Source: Zoogloeaceae bacterium
Lineage (GTDB): Bacteria > Pseudomonadota > Gammaproteobacteria > Burkholderiales > Rhodocyclaceae
Length of the DNA: 8,296 nt
Reading direction: 5' to 3'
Assembly (NCBI GenBank): GCA_031282665.1
Contig: JAITDH010000220.1
Location: 1 to 8,296, forward strand
The notes beneath the pieces were generated by a model that saw only the letters and a list, made by a program, of their open reading frames with translations, was not told where the DNA came from and ran no database searches. Made by a program: the position numbers and the translations under genes. How positions within the stretch are numbered: position 1 is the stretch's first letter; every line of letters starts with the position of its first letter. Positions 1-8,040 of this stretch are shown in pieces.

Positions 1-689
1 TCCACATCCGCGTCCGTGTAGCCGCAAATGTTGGAATATTCCGCATCCAGCGTGATGTCCGAGAGATTGTTGAGACCGGAAAAGATATTGACCTTGCTGA
101 ATTTGGAAACACCGGTCAAAAAGGCGAATTTGATGTGCGCGTCCTGCCCCTTGATAACGGAATAAAGATTGCGCAAGCCGTCGCGCATTTCGATGGCGAG
201 ATCGGGCTTGGTCAGGTTATCGAGGATGGGTTTGTCGTATTCGTCGACGAGGATGACGGCGCGTTGGCCGAAGTGGGCTTCCGCCGCCTGAATCAGGGCA
301 ATGAAACGGTCTGGAATCCCGTTTTCACCGCTTGCGACTCCCAGACGGCGTTCGTTCTCGGCCAGGATATTCCCGATGCGCGCATCCAGCCCCACCCGGC
401 TTTCCATGACGCCTTCGGCGAAACTGATGCGGATCACCGGATACTTGACCTTCCAATCCCATTTATCGTGACAATGCAAACCCCGGAACAACACCTCGTT
501 GCCCGCGAACAACTCCGCCAAGGTGTCCAGAAACAGGCTCTTCCCAACGCGGCGCGGGCGGGAGAGGAAGTAGGCGGTGCCTTCCTCGATCATTTTCAGG
601 GCGAAGGCGGTCTTATCGACGTAGTAGTAATCCGCTTCGCGCATCTTGACGAAGGTCTGGATGCCGATGGGAAGTTTCTTGCGGGTCAT
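1..689 (-). CDS. AAA-ATPase-like protein with predicted C-terminal nuclease domain (partial, N-terminal part only)
   Basis: Translation of the minus strand from the ATG at 689-687 stays open for 229 codons to the window edge, so the C-terminus is missing. It begins MTRKKLPIGIQTFVKMRE and matches the AAA-ATPase-like family (PF09820). Visible family marks are the YYYVDKT segment (residues 21-27), a Walker A of the RPRRVGKS type (residues 44-51), a Walker B ending VDEYDKP (residues 148-154), and the TGVSKFSKVNIFSGLNNLSD block near residue 200. Full-length members usually run about 500 residues and carry a PD-(D/E)XK nuclease-like domain (PDDEXK_9) at the C-terminus; that part would lie left of this window. 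Their biological role is not established, and they are often multicopy and patchily distributed. No strong Shine-Dalgarno is visible (a weak AAGAG lies about 8 bases upstream). A TATAAT box lies 31-36 bases upstream of the start. Confidence 0.88.
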   Translation of the reverse strand, partial: MTRKKLPIGIQTFVKMREADYYYVDKTAFALKMIEEGTAYFLSRPRRVGKSLFLDTLAELFAGNEVLFRGLHCHDKWDWKVKYPVIRISFAEGVMESRVGLDARIGNILAENERRLGVASGENGIPDRFIALIQAAEAHFGQRAVILVDEYDKPILDNLTKPDLAIEMRDGLRNLYSVIKGQDAHIKFAFLTGVSKFSKVNIFSGLNNLSDITLDAEYSNICGYTDADV

Positions 690-719
690 GGCGTGCGCTC
701 TTGACAAATCATGCACGAG

Positions 720-746
720 ATTATAGCGCAGGGATTGCCAATCCCT
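720..746 (-). promoter_or_regulatory. Candidate promoter -10 box with adjacent 17-bp palindromic operator for the AAA-ATPase-like gene
   Basis: Read on the minus strand, 725-720 is a perfect TATAAT, placing a start site near 713 and a leader of about 24 bases before the ATG at 689. Immediately upstream, 730-746 is a perfect inverted repeat (AGGGATTG, one central base, CAATCCCT) that fills the spacer and reaches the expected -35 zone, where no good TTGACA match is seen. A palindrome in this position is typical of a repressor site, or of an activator that replaces a weak -35. The DNA signals are seen directly; the regulatory role is inferred. Confidence 0.42.
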
Positions 747-798
747 CCGGGGGCGAAGACTGTGCTGGAAGTGATTGGCTTCGAGCGTGACGCGCTGA

Positions 799-884
799 GC
801 GTCCCGAAGGGACGTGATTTCGATAACCCCCGGCGTCAGCCGGGGGGCGCGTATGACGCCAAGACCATGTAGCCCCAACGGGGC
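799..884. repeat. Cluster of three short GC-rich palindromes (REP-like)
   Basis: Three compact stem-loops follow one another. The first is CGTCCC-GAA-GGGACG (800-814). The second is CCCCCGGC-GTCA-GCCGGGGG, a perfect 8-bp stem (827-846). The third is GCCCC-AAC-GGGGC (872-884). No open frame of note covers them, and none is followed by a T-run, so they do not look like intrinsic terminators. Serial short palindromes of this kind are typical of dispersed extragenic repeats. The rest of 690-1025 holds the promoter region at 720-746, the hairpin at 983-1016 and otherwise nothing recognisable. Confidence 0.55.
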
Positions 885-982
885 GTTACGTCGTATAGCA
901 TAGGCACATGAGTTTCCGACAGATCCGATCCGCGAGCTTTAATTTTGCCCCAGGGTCTGTCATCCATTTGCAAAAAACCCGT

Positions 983-1016
983 CTTCTGTGAAAATGAGGG
1001 TTCATCTTCACAGAAG
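983..1016 (+). promoter_or_regulatory. Long hairpin abutting the ribosome binding site of the small-protein/P-type ATPase operon
   Basis: Bases 983-992 (CTTCTGTGAA) and 1007-1016 (TTCACAGAAG) form a perfect 10-bp stem. After one A-C mismatch (993/1006) the stem continues as ATGA (994-997) pairing with TCAT (1002-1005), closing on a GGGT loop. The 3' arm overlaps the first bases of the GAAGGAG ribosome binding site (1013-1019) of the gene starting at 1026. It could act as an RNA switch on translation, a 5' mRNA stabiliser, or a DNA operator for a dimeric regulator. The inner part (GAAAATGAG...TTCATCTTC) loosely recalls a Fur box, but the half-site spacing is one base too long. The structure is seen; its function is inferred. 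Confidence 0.6.
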
Positions 1017-1025
1017 GAGTCTCAA

Positions 1026-1355
1026 ATGCCTGTACTTCCTTTCATTGCCGGATTGGCCGTTGGCGTGGCCGTGGTCAAGCTGTATCGGGACGAGCGATTC
1101 CGCGCCAACCTGCGGGAGACCGGACAACGCCTGCGACAGGGCGGTGGGGTCGCGGAGGAAAAGTTGCGGCATGCGGCCATTTCCGGCCTGGACGCGCTTT
1201 CCGGATCGTCGGCCCGCCTGCGCGAACGCCTGAGCAAGGCGGAAATTTCCCTGCGCACGGAAGCCGAAGAGGCGGAAAAAAAGGATGCGCCAGATGTAAA
1301 ACAACCCGTGAAAAACAACGCGCGCCGGACGGGCGGGCGGAAAAAACCCGCTTGA
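1026..1355 (+). CDS. Small membrane-anchored protein with charged helical tail, first gene of P-type ATPase operon
   Basis: 109 residues. The start at 1026 is chosen because GAAGGAG (1013-1019) lies 6 bases upstream and the protein then begins MPVLPFIAGLAVGVAVVKLY, a single hydrophobic span (residues 4-20). The in-frame ATG at 945 would add an implausible 27-residue leader that covers the upstream hairpin. After the membrane segment comes a highly charged, probably amphipathic helix (about 21-92) containing an EAEEAEKK stretch, and a Lys/Arg-rich tail ending GGRKKPA. The arrangement recalls YtxH/DUF5132-like small proteins and, in layout, the PacL partners of mycobacterial CtpC, but no metal-binding His/Cys motif is present. 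Residues 9-33 align without gaps to 45-69 of the third gene product. It lies 10 bp before the next gene in the same operon. Its function is unknown; a scaffold or chaperone role for the ATPase, or a role in an iron-storage compartment, is inferred. Confidence 0.82.
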   Translation: MPVLPFIAGLAVGVAVVKLYRDERFRANLRETGQRLRQGGGVAEEKLRHAAISGLDALSGSSARLRERLSKAEISLRTEAEEAEKKDAPDVKQPVKNNARRTGGRKKPA

Positions 1356-1365
1356 GGATGAGGCG

Positions 1366-1728
1366 ATGAAAAAGAAGAAGAAACAAAAGAAAACACCGCC
1401 GATCTTCACCCTGCGGGGAATGGCGAATGATTTTACCCGCGGCTTCGTGAGCTATGCCGCCGTGGAAGCGGCGATAGGTTCTCCGGCTTTGCCGGCATTC
1501 GATGCCGATCTGCTGCGCCATTCGACCCTGGCCGGGGCGGCGCTGGTGGCGGGTGTCGCGGCGGGCAAGGCGGTGGAGCGCGGCAATTACCTGACCGCCC
1601 TGGCGACGGCGGCGGGCGGCGTGCTCGGCGTTTATGTCCTGCAAAATGCCCTGCGGCAAAAATATTCATCCACAACAAAGAACGTGACAGATTTATCAGG
1701 AGGATTGCGTCATGGCCAAGAAGCGTAA
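1366..1728 (+). CDS. Small Lys-rich membrane protein with Gly/Ala-rich spans, second gene of P-type ATPase operon
   Basis: 120 residues, not recognised as a named family. The ATG at 1366 follows a GAGG/GAGGCG stretch that serves as ribosome binding site, 10 bp after the previous stop. The protein starts with a polylysine cluster (MKKKKKQKK). Two Gly/Ala-rich hydrophobic stretches follow at about residues 47-65 (STLAGAALVAGVAAGKAV) and 75-92 (YLTALATAAGGVLGVYVL). Both contain small-residue packing motifs (GxxxG-like), suggesting a helical hairpin in the membrane or an oligomerising span. The basic N-terminus probably stays cytoplasmic and could bind anionic lipid, phosphate or polyphosphate; that is inference. 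Its last codons overlap the next gene by 17 bp and contain that gene's AGGAGG, so translation of the two is probably coupled. Confidence 0.8.
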   Translation: MKKKKKQKKTPPIFTLRGMANDFTRGFVSYAAVEAAIGSPALPAFDADLLRHSTLAGAALVAGVAAGKAVERGNYLTALATAAGGVLGVYVLQNALRQKYSSTTKNVTDLSGGLRHGQEA

Positions 1729-2020
1729 AAAACTGAAAAAGGCAAAGCAGTTTGCCCAGGTTTTCAACAATGCCCAGCCGGGAAGCTCCTTTGCTTCCCT
1801 GGGCAATCTTTTGCCGAAGAAGAAGCGCGACCAGTTCCTGCTGGGTCTCGCGCTGGGCGCGGGCGCAACCTGGCTGTTGAGCAACGAGGAGGTGCGCGGA
1901 CGCCTGATGCGCGCGGGCGCCCAGTTCTATTCCGGCTTGCTGGGCGGCTTCGAGGAGATCAAGGAGCAGTTTGCCGATATCCAGGCGGAAATGGGCGCCG
2001 GCCTGGATGCCCAGCAATAA
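1712..2020 (+). CDS. Small Lys-rich single-span membrane protein (YtxH-like), third gene of P-type ATPase operon
   Basis: 102 residues. The start at 1712 is well supported by AGGAGG at 1698-1703 (8-base spacing). The N-terminus is strongly basic (MAKKRKKLKKAK), and a second basic patch (KKKR, residues 36-39) lies just before a single Gly/Ala-rich hydrophobic span (residues 42-57). An amphipathic helix (NEEVRGRLMRAG onward) and an acidic C-terminal part (about 80-102) follow. Residues 45-69 align without gaps to 9-33 of the first gene product, with nine identities including GLA, Gly, Leu, Glu, Arg, Leu and Gly, so the two are probably diverged paralogues. The stop is 7 bp before the most likely ATPase start and downstream of the alternative ATPase starts. 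The role is unknown; a membrane organiser or partner of the ATPase is inferred from context. Confidence 0.83.
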   Translation: MAKKRKKLKKAKQFAQVFNNAQPGSSFASLGNLLPKKKRDQFLLGLALGAGATWLLSNEEVRGRLMRAGAQFYSGLLGGFEEIKEQFADIQAEMGAGLDAQQ

Positions 2021-2027
2021 TCCTTGC

Positions 2028-4142
2028 ATGCGGCCCCTGTTTGCCGCGCTGGAGCTTATCCACGCAACCGGAGGGCGGGCGCGCTTTCGCTACCGCCTGT
2101 CTTTCCATCTTCCCCCGGAAGGCTACGCGACGTTGCTGGCGAGCTTGCGCGGCCTGCCGGGCGTGGGTTCGGCGCGGATCAACGCCAGGGCGCGCGCCAT
2201 CGTGCTGGAGTTCGACCCGCGGGCAACGAATCCCGCCTCGCTCGCCGCGGCGATCGGGGCCTTGCCGGCAACTTCCGGGGCGTCCGGCAAGCTGGTGAAT
2301 ATGACCGGGAAAACGACGCCGGATGACGCGCGCAAGGTTTTCCTCGGCTTCTTCGCCCTCGTCGCTTCCGGCAGCCTGCCGCAGGGATTGCGCCTGCCGC
2401 TCGCGCTGGTCGCCGCCCTCCCCCTGGGCAAGGAGGCGGTGGAGGATTTCCGCGAACAGGGGATGACCTCGCATGTGCTGGAGGCCGTGGCGGTGTCGAT
2501 TTCCCTCGCCCGGCAGGATTACACGGCGGCCAATACCACGACCTTCATGCTCGCCCTGGGCGAATACCTGGAAAATTCCATCGCCCGCCGCTCCGACGAT
2601 CTCCTGAAACATCTGTTGCGTCCCGGTAACGATGAGGTCTGGGTATTGCGGGACGGCGTGGAGCAGGCCATTCCCGTCGACGCGGTGGTGGTCGGCGATC
2701 ACGTGATCGTCGGCTCGGGCGACATCGTTCCGGTGGATGGCACGGTGCTTTCCGGCGAGGCGACGATCAGCGAGGCCGCCATGACCGGCGAGAGCGTGCC
2801 GGTGCGCAAGGAACGCGGCATGCGCGCCCTTTCCGGCACCGTGATGGAGGAAGGACGCCTCATCATCTATGCCGAACAGGTCGGCTCGGCGACCACCGTG
2901 GCCCGCATCGCCGACTACATCGAGCGTTCCCTCACCGCGAAAAGCGCCGCCCAGGTCAATGCCGCGACGCTGGCGGATCGCCTCGTTCCCGGCGTGCTGA
3001 AGCTGGCCGGGCTTTCCTGGTTCCTTTCCGGCGGCGACTGGCGGCGCGCCGCCGCCGTCCTGCAGGCGGATTATTCCTGCGCGCTCAAGCTCGCCATCCC
3101 CGTCGCCTTCAAGTCCGCCATGTACGGCGCGGGGCGCGAAAACATCCTGATCAAGGGCGCGGACGCGCTGGAGCGGCTTGCCGAGGCCGATACCTTCATC
3201 TTCGACAAGACCGGCACCCTGACCTCCGGCGACCTGGAAGTCACCGACGCCATCACCTTCGACAAATCCCGCTCGCCGCAGGAACTCATCTGGCTTGCCG
3301 CCTCCGTCGAGGAACACTATTTCCATCCGCTCGCGGCGGCGGTCGTCTCCGCCGCGCGCGCCACGGAAGGACGCCATTTCACCCATACGGAAGTCGAATT
3401 CGTCGTCGCCCACGGCGTCGCCAGCGTCATCGACGGCAAGCGCATCGTCGTCGGTTCGCGCCACTTCGCCGAACAGCACGAAGGCATCTCCACCGCGGCG
3501 CACGCGCAGACGATCAACCGCCTTTACGAAGAAGGCAAGACCCTGCTCTACATCGGCTACGGCGGCAAGCTCCTCGGCCTGATCGCCCTGCAGGATCACC
3601 TGCGCGAGAAAACCCGCGCCACCATCGCGCGCCTGCGCGAACTCGGCGCCGCCCGCATCCTGATGCTCACCGGCGACCACCGGAGCCGCGCCACGGAACT
3701 TGCCCGGCACCTGGGCCTGGACGGCTTCCACGCCGAACTCCTGCCGGAAGAAAAAGCCGCCATCGTCGAACGATTGAAAAACGAGGGCGCGAAAATCGCC
3801 TTCGTCGGCGACGGCATCAACGACGCGCCCGCCCTCGCCAACGCCCACGTCGGCATCGCCATGCAGAAAGGCGCGGACGTCGCCCGGCTGACCGCCGACA
3901 TCGCCCTCCTCGAAGACGACATCGAATGCGTCGCCAAGGCGAAGGCCATTGCCAATGCCGCCCTCCGCCGCATCGCCGCCAACTACAGGCTGACCCTGGG
4001 CCTCAACACCGCCATCCTGGGCAGCGCCGCCCTCGGCCTGCTCTCTCCCGTCGCCACCTCCCTCCTGCACAACGGCAGCACCCTCGCCATCCTGATGAAC
4101 GCCCTCCGGCCAACGAAAAGCGCCAGCAAGGCCAGGCGATAG
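2028..4142 (+). CDS. P1B-type metal-transporting ATPase with Arg-rich N-terminus and YSC motif (FezB/CtpC-like)
   Basis: 704 residues from ATG 2028. P-type hallmarks are all present: TGES (253-256), phosphorylation site DKTGT (D393), the HP pair of the nucleotide domain that marks P1B pumps (H433-P434), MLTGDH, and GDGINDAP (594-601). The N-terminus (residues about 8-95) looks like an HMA-type ferredoxin fold, but the metal-binding CxxC is replaced by HATGGRARFRYRL with Arg at 17, 19, 21 and 23. The transmembrane metal motif is Tyr349-Ser350-Cys351-ALKLAIP instead of CPC. The C-terminal span carries HNGST (H681), like other HMA_2-type pumps such as CtpC. These traits point to a non-copper P1B subgroup; the ferrosome ATPase FezB (P1B-6) is my best guess, but the metal is unproven. 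ATG 2028 begins just before the domain and 7 bp after the previous stop but has no clear ribosome binding site. ATG 2007 and TTG 1971 (with AAGGAG 4 bases upstream) are alternatives. Confidence 0.93.
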   Translation: MRPLFAALELIHATGGRARFRYRLSFHLPPEGYATLLASLRGLPGVGSARINARARAIVLEFDPRATNPASLAAAIGALPATSGASGKLVNMTGKTTPDDARKVFLGFFALVASGSLPQGLRLPLALVAALPLGKEAVEDFREQGMTSHVLEAVAVSISLARQDYTAANTTTFMLALGEYLENSIARRSDDLLKHLLRPGNDEVWVLRDGVEQAIPVDAVVVGDHVIVGSGDIVPVDGTVLSGEATISEAAMTGESVPVRKERGMRALSGTVMEEGRLIIYAEQVGSATTVARIADYIERSLTAKSAAQVNAATLADRLVPGVLKLAGLSWFLSGGDWRRAAAVLQADYSCALKLAIPVAFKSAMYGAGRENILIKGADALERLAEADTFIFDKTGTLTSGDLEVTDAITFDKSRSPQELIWLAASVEEHYFHPLAAAVVSAARATEGRHFTHTEVEFVVAHGVASVIDGKRIVVGSRHFAEQHEGISTAAHAQTINRLYEEGKTLLYIGYGGKLLGLIALQDHLREKTRATIARLRELGAARILMLTGDHRSRATELARHLGLDGFHAELLPEEKAAIVERLKNEGAKIAFVGDGINDAPALANAHVGIAMQKGADVARLTADIALLEDDIECVAKAKAIANAALRRIAANYRLTLGLNTAILGSAALGLLSPVATSLLHNGSTLAILMNALRPTKSASKARR

Positions 4143-4172
4143 TTTTTCTTTACCTCGTCTTGCTTTTCCTTC

Positions 4173-4193
4173 AATGTCTTCTGACATTAAAAT
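4173..4193 (+). promoter_or_regulatory. Inverted repeat and -10-like box directly upstream of the HD-GYP gene
   Basis: The 57-bp gap after the ATPase gene is AT-richer than its surroundings. It holds a perfect inverted repeat, AATGTC-TTCT-GACATT (4173-4188), overlapped by TAAAAT (4188-4193). That box ends only 6 bases before the ATG at 4200, and there is no Shine-Dalgarno, so a leaderless transcript is possible. A TTGCTT lies at 4160, but its 22-base spacing to TAAAAT is too long. No T-run follows the stem, so it is not an intrinsic terminator. Promoter or operator function is inferred and weak. Confidence 0.3.
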
Positions 4194-4199
4194 GGTTAC

Positions 4200-5402
4200 A
4201 TGCTGAAAAGAATCAACGTCACCCACGTCAAGACCGGAATGTACATCCATGAGTTCTGCGGCTCCTGGCTGAACCATCCATTCTGGCGCACCCAGTTCCT
4301 CCTTTCCGACCCGGAGGACCTGCGCCTCATCCGGGAAAGCGCCGTGCGGGAAGTCTGGATCGACACCGAGCGCGGGCTGGATGTCGGCGCCAAGGAAACC
4401 GTGGAAGCCGCGCAGAGCATTCCCGTTCCCCCGCCCTCGCAAGACCCGGAGAGCAAGCCAGCCTCCATGCGCGAGGAAATGGCGCGCGCCGCGAAAATTT
4501 GCGACAAGGCGCGCCAATCGGTGACTTCCATGTTCCAGGAAGCTCGCATGGGCAAGGCCGTCGATCCCAGCCAGAGCATGACCCTGGTGAGCGACATTTC
4601 CCAGTCCATGGCGCGCAATCCCGGCGCGCTGGTGAGCCTGGCGCGCCTGAAGACCGCCGACAACTACACCTATATGCACTCCGTCGCGGTGAGCGCCCTG
4701 ATGATGGCGCTCGCCCGGCAGATGCAGTTCAGCGAGGAGGACGTGCGCGACATCGGCCTGGCCGGGCTGATCCACGACATCGGCAAGATGCAGGTGCCGC
4801 TGGAAATCCTGAACAAGAACGGCAAGCTCACCGATGAGGAATTCACCATCATGAAATCGCACCCGATGAAGGGGTACGAAATCCTGAAGCAGAGCGGCAC
4901 CGTCTCCGAGCGCGTCATGGACGTCTGCCTGTCGCACCACGAAAAGCTGGACGGCAGCGGCTATCCCAACCGGATCGCCGAGAAGAAAATCTCGCCCTTC
5001 GCCCGCATGGGCGCGATCTGCGACGTCTATGACGCCATCACCTCCGTGCGGCCCTACAAGAATGGCTGGGATCCCGCGGAATCGCTGCACAAGATGTCCG
5101 AATGGACCGGCCACCTCGACATGTACCTGTTCCGCGCCTTCGTGAAGAGCCTGGGCATCTACCCGGTCGGCTCCCTCGTGCGCCTCAATTCCGGCCGCAT
5201 GGGCGTGGTGATCGAGCAGAGCCAGAAATCGTTGCTGACCCCCAAGCTGCGGGTCTTCTTCTCAACCCGCTCGAAAGCCCGCATCCAGCCGGAAATCGTC
5301 GATCTTTCCCGCCCCAACTGCCCGGAAAAGATCGTCGCGCGCGAAGAACCGGAAAACTGGAACTTTTCCGACCTGGATCATCTGTGGGCAATCCCGGCCT
5401 GA
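4200..5402 (+). CDS. DUF3391 + HD-GYP domain protein, probable cyclic-di-GMP phosphodiesterase
   Basis: 400 residues. The N-terminal part (about 1-65, [19 protein letters not shown]...) fits DUF3391, a domain commonly fused to HD-GYP in proteobacteria. The HD-GYP core (about 150-310) has H160, HDIGK (H192-D193), HHExxDGSGYP (H246-H247-E248 to P256) and the [13 protein letters not shown] block, so the metal ligands and the GYP signature are intact. This predicts hydrolysis of the second messenger c-di-GMP, through pGpG to GMP, in the cytoplasm; no membrane span or signal peptide is seen. The C-terminal section (about 320-400) resembles the usual extension with [16 protein letters not shown]. 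No receiver or GGDEF domain is present, so the input signal is unknown and may come through DUF3391. No convincing ribosome binding site precedes ATG 4200. The stop is 2 bp before recQ, so both are probably cotranscribed. Confidence 0.95.
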   Translation: MLKRINVTHVKTGMYIHEFCGSWLNHPFWRTQFLLSDPEDLRLIRESAVREVWIDTERGLDVGAKETVEAAQSIPVPPPSQDPESKPASMREEMARAAKICDKARQSVTSMFQEARMGKAVDPSQSMTLVSDISQSMARNPGALVSLARLKTADNYTYMHSVAVSALMMALARQMQFSEEDVRDIGLAGLIHDIGKMQVPLEILNKNGKLTDEEFTIMKSHPMKGYEILKQSGTVSERVMDVCLSHHEKLDGSGYPNRIAEKKISPFARMGAICDVYDAITSVRPYKNGWDPAESLHKMSEWTGHLDMYLFRAFVKSLGIYPVGSLVRLNSGRMGVVIEQSQKSLLTPKLRVFFSTRSKARIQPEIVDLSRPNCPEKIVAREEPENWNFSDLDHLWAIPA

Positions 5403-5404
5403 AC

Positions 5405-7257
<1,853 letters not shown>

Positions 7258-7261
<4 letters not shown>

Positions 7262-7635
7262 AGCGCCGAAGCCCGTGGCAATCCTTTACGCTTCAATTTT
7301 TTGATTTCGGCGAGGAACCCCGGCGTCAGTTCCGCGATCAAGGTTTCGATGTTGCGCGCTTGATGCTGGATGGTCAGCACCGCGATGCCCTGCGGGATGA
7401 GGTCGTAGATGATGAAATGACGCTGGGCCGGGATCATCAGGAAAGGGATGGCGCGATGCTGACGCAAGCGGCCCCTTTCTGGATTCGCCGACGCTTTCCG
7501 CAAGGCGGCGTAGAGATCGGCGATATAACGATCGGCGACATCCTCTCCCCATTCACGGCATGATCGCGCATGAATCGAGCGCAGGTCGATGGCGGCCCGG
7601 CGCGTCAGGAAAAAGCGCGCGGCAGATTCCGTCAT
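7258..7635 (-). CDS. parE: ParE/RelE-family toxin of a type II toxin-antitoxin pair
   Basis: 125 residues. It fits the ParE/RelE plasmid-stabilisation fold: [23 protein letters not shown] at the N-terminus, ANPERGRLR in the middle, and [23 protein letters not shown] as the core strands. Family members act on DNA gyrase (ParE) or as mRNA interferases (RelE); which applies here cannot be told from sequence, although the layout with a ParD-like partner favours ParE. Its ATG overlaps the antitoxin stop by 4 bp (7632-7635), the classic coupled arrangement with the antitoxin first. It is longer than usual (about 95-105) because of a basic C-terminal tail after residue 105 ([16 protein letters not shown]), which ends within the last codons of convergent recQ. 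The gene looks intact. Confidence 0.85.
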
Positions 7636-7901
7636 TGCCAGCCGCTGGCTTCTTCCTGGTCGAGCAAGGCCATATCGGCCTTGAAGTCGCCGCTCGACTC
7701 GAACACACGACCTGCGGCCAGGTCGCGACAGCCGGTAAGGATGGCATCCTGCACGAACTGGCTCCCGCGCCGCTCCATGTCGCGGCGGATCAGGTCGCGC
7801 ACGTATTCGCTGGGGGTTTCGTAAAGACCCGCTTCGCCCACCATCCGGCCGACGAACTCGGCCAGAGGTTGGGACAGATGGGCATTGATGCGTTCGGACA
7901 T
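7632..7901 (-). CDS. parD: ParD-family antitoxin (ribbon-helix-helix, CopG-like)
   Basis: 89 residues, with N-terminus MSERINAHLSQPLAEFVGRMV, followed by the YETPSEYVRDLIRRDMERR segment typical of ParD antitoxins. The first half forms the DNA-binding ribbon-helix-helix dimer. The C-terminal half (about 45-89, ending [10 protein letters not shown]) is the toxin-binding, probably disordered arm. It should neutralise the downstream toxin and repress its own promoter. The start at 7901 is supported by GAGG 5 bases upstream (minus strand 7910-7907). An inverted repeat about 33 bp upstream could be the operator. Confidence 0.87.
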   Translation of the reverse strand: MSERINAHLSQPLAEFVGRMVGEAGLYETPSEYVRDLIRRDMERRGSQFVQDAILTGCRDLAAGRVFESSGDFKADMALLDQEEASGWQ

Positions 7902-7933
7902 GGGAACCTCACAGATGGAGATGGATTCGAGGC

Positions 7934-7974
7934 ATCATTGTCGCACAACATCGACCATCTATCGCAATGATTGC
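7934..7974 (-). promoter_or_regulatory. Candidate operator region of the toxin-antitoxin pair
   Basis: In the 5' region of the antitoxin gene, ATCATTG (7934-7940) is repeated inverted as CAATGAT (7965-7971). The second arm is itself part of a perfect small palindrome, GCAAT-G-ATTGC (7964-7974). ParD proteins usually autoregulate by binding inverted repeats in this position, so this is a plausible operator. No clear -35/-10 pair could be assigned. Confidence 0.32.
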
Positions 7975-8040
7975 CCTCATGGGGTGCAATCCAAAGTGGA
8001 GGGAAAGTCTTGCGCAATGACGGGGTGGGGGTGTGGCGTC

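Noticed and set aside
135..704. A 189-codon plus-strand open frame at the left end
   Set aside because: It is the antisense shadow of the AAA-ATPase-like gene, whose Walker A and B motifs are clear on the minus strand.
827..846. An intrinsic terminator at the strongest GC stem
   Set aside because: There is no T-run on either side and no gene on either strand ends nearby.
990..1009. A Fur box in the hairpin before the small-protein operon
   Set aside because: The half-sites match only about 7/9 and 6/9 and are spaced one base too far apart. It is kept only as a remark on the hairpin.
945..1025. An N-terminal extension of the first small protein to ATG 945
   Set aside because: The extra 27 residues cover the hairpin and lack a ribosome binding site, while ATG 1026 has GAAGGAG at good spacing and starts right before the membrane span.
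1959..5114. An open frame of about 1050 codons on the minus strand, antisense to the ATPase and HD-GYP genes
   Set aside because: It is rich in Gly, Asp, His, Arg and Ala with no recognisable domain, and lies opposite two well-supported genes. Long antisense open frames of this kind arise from GC-rich codon bias.
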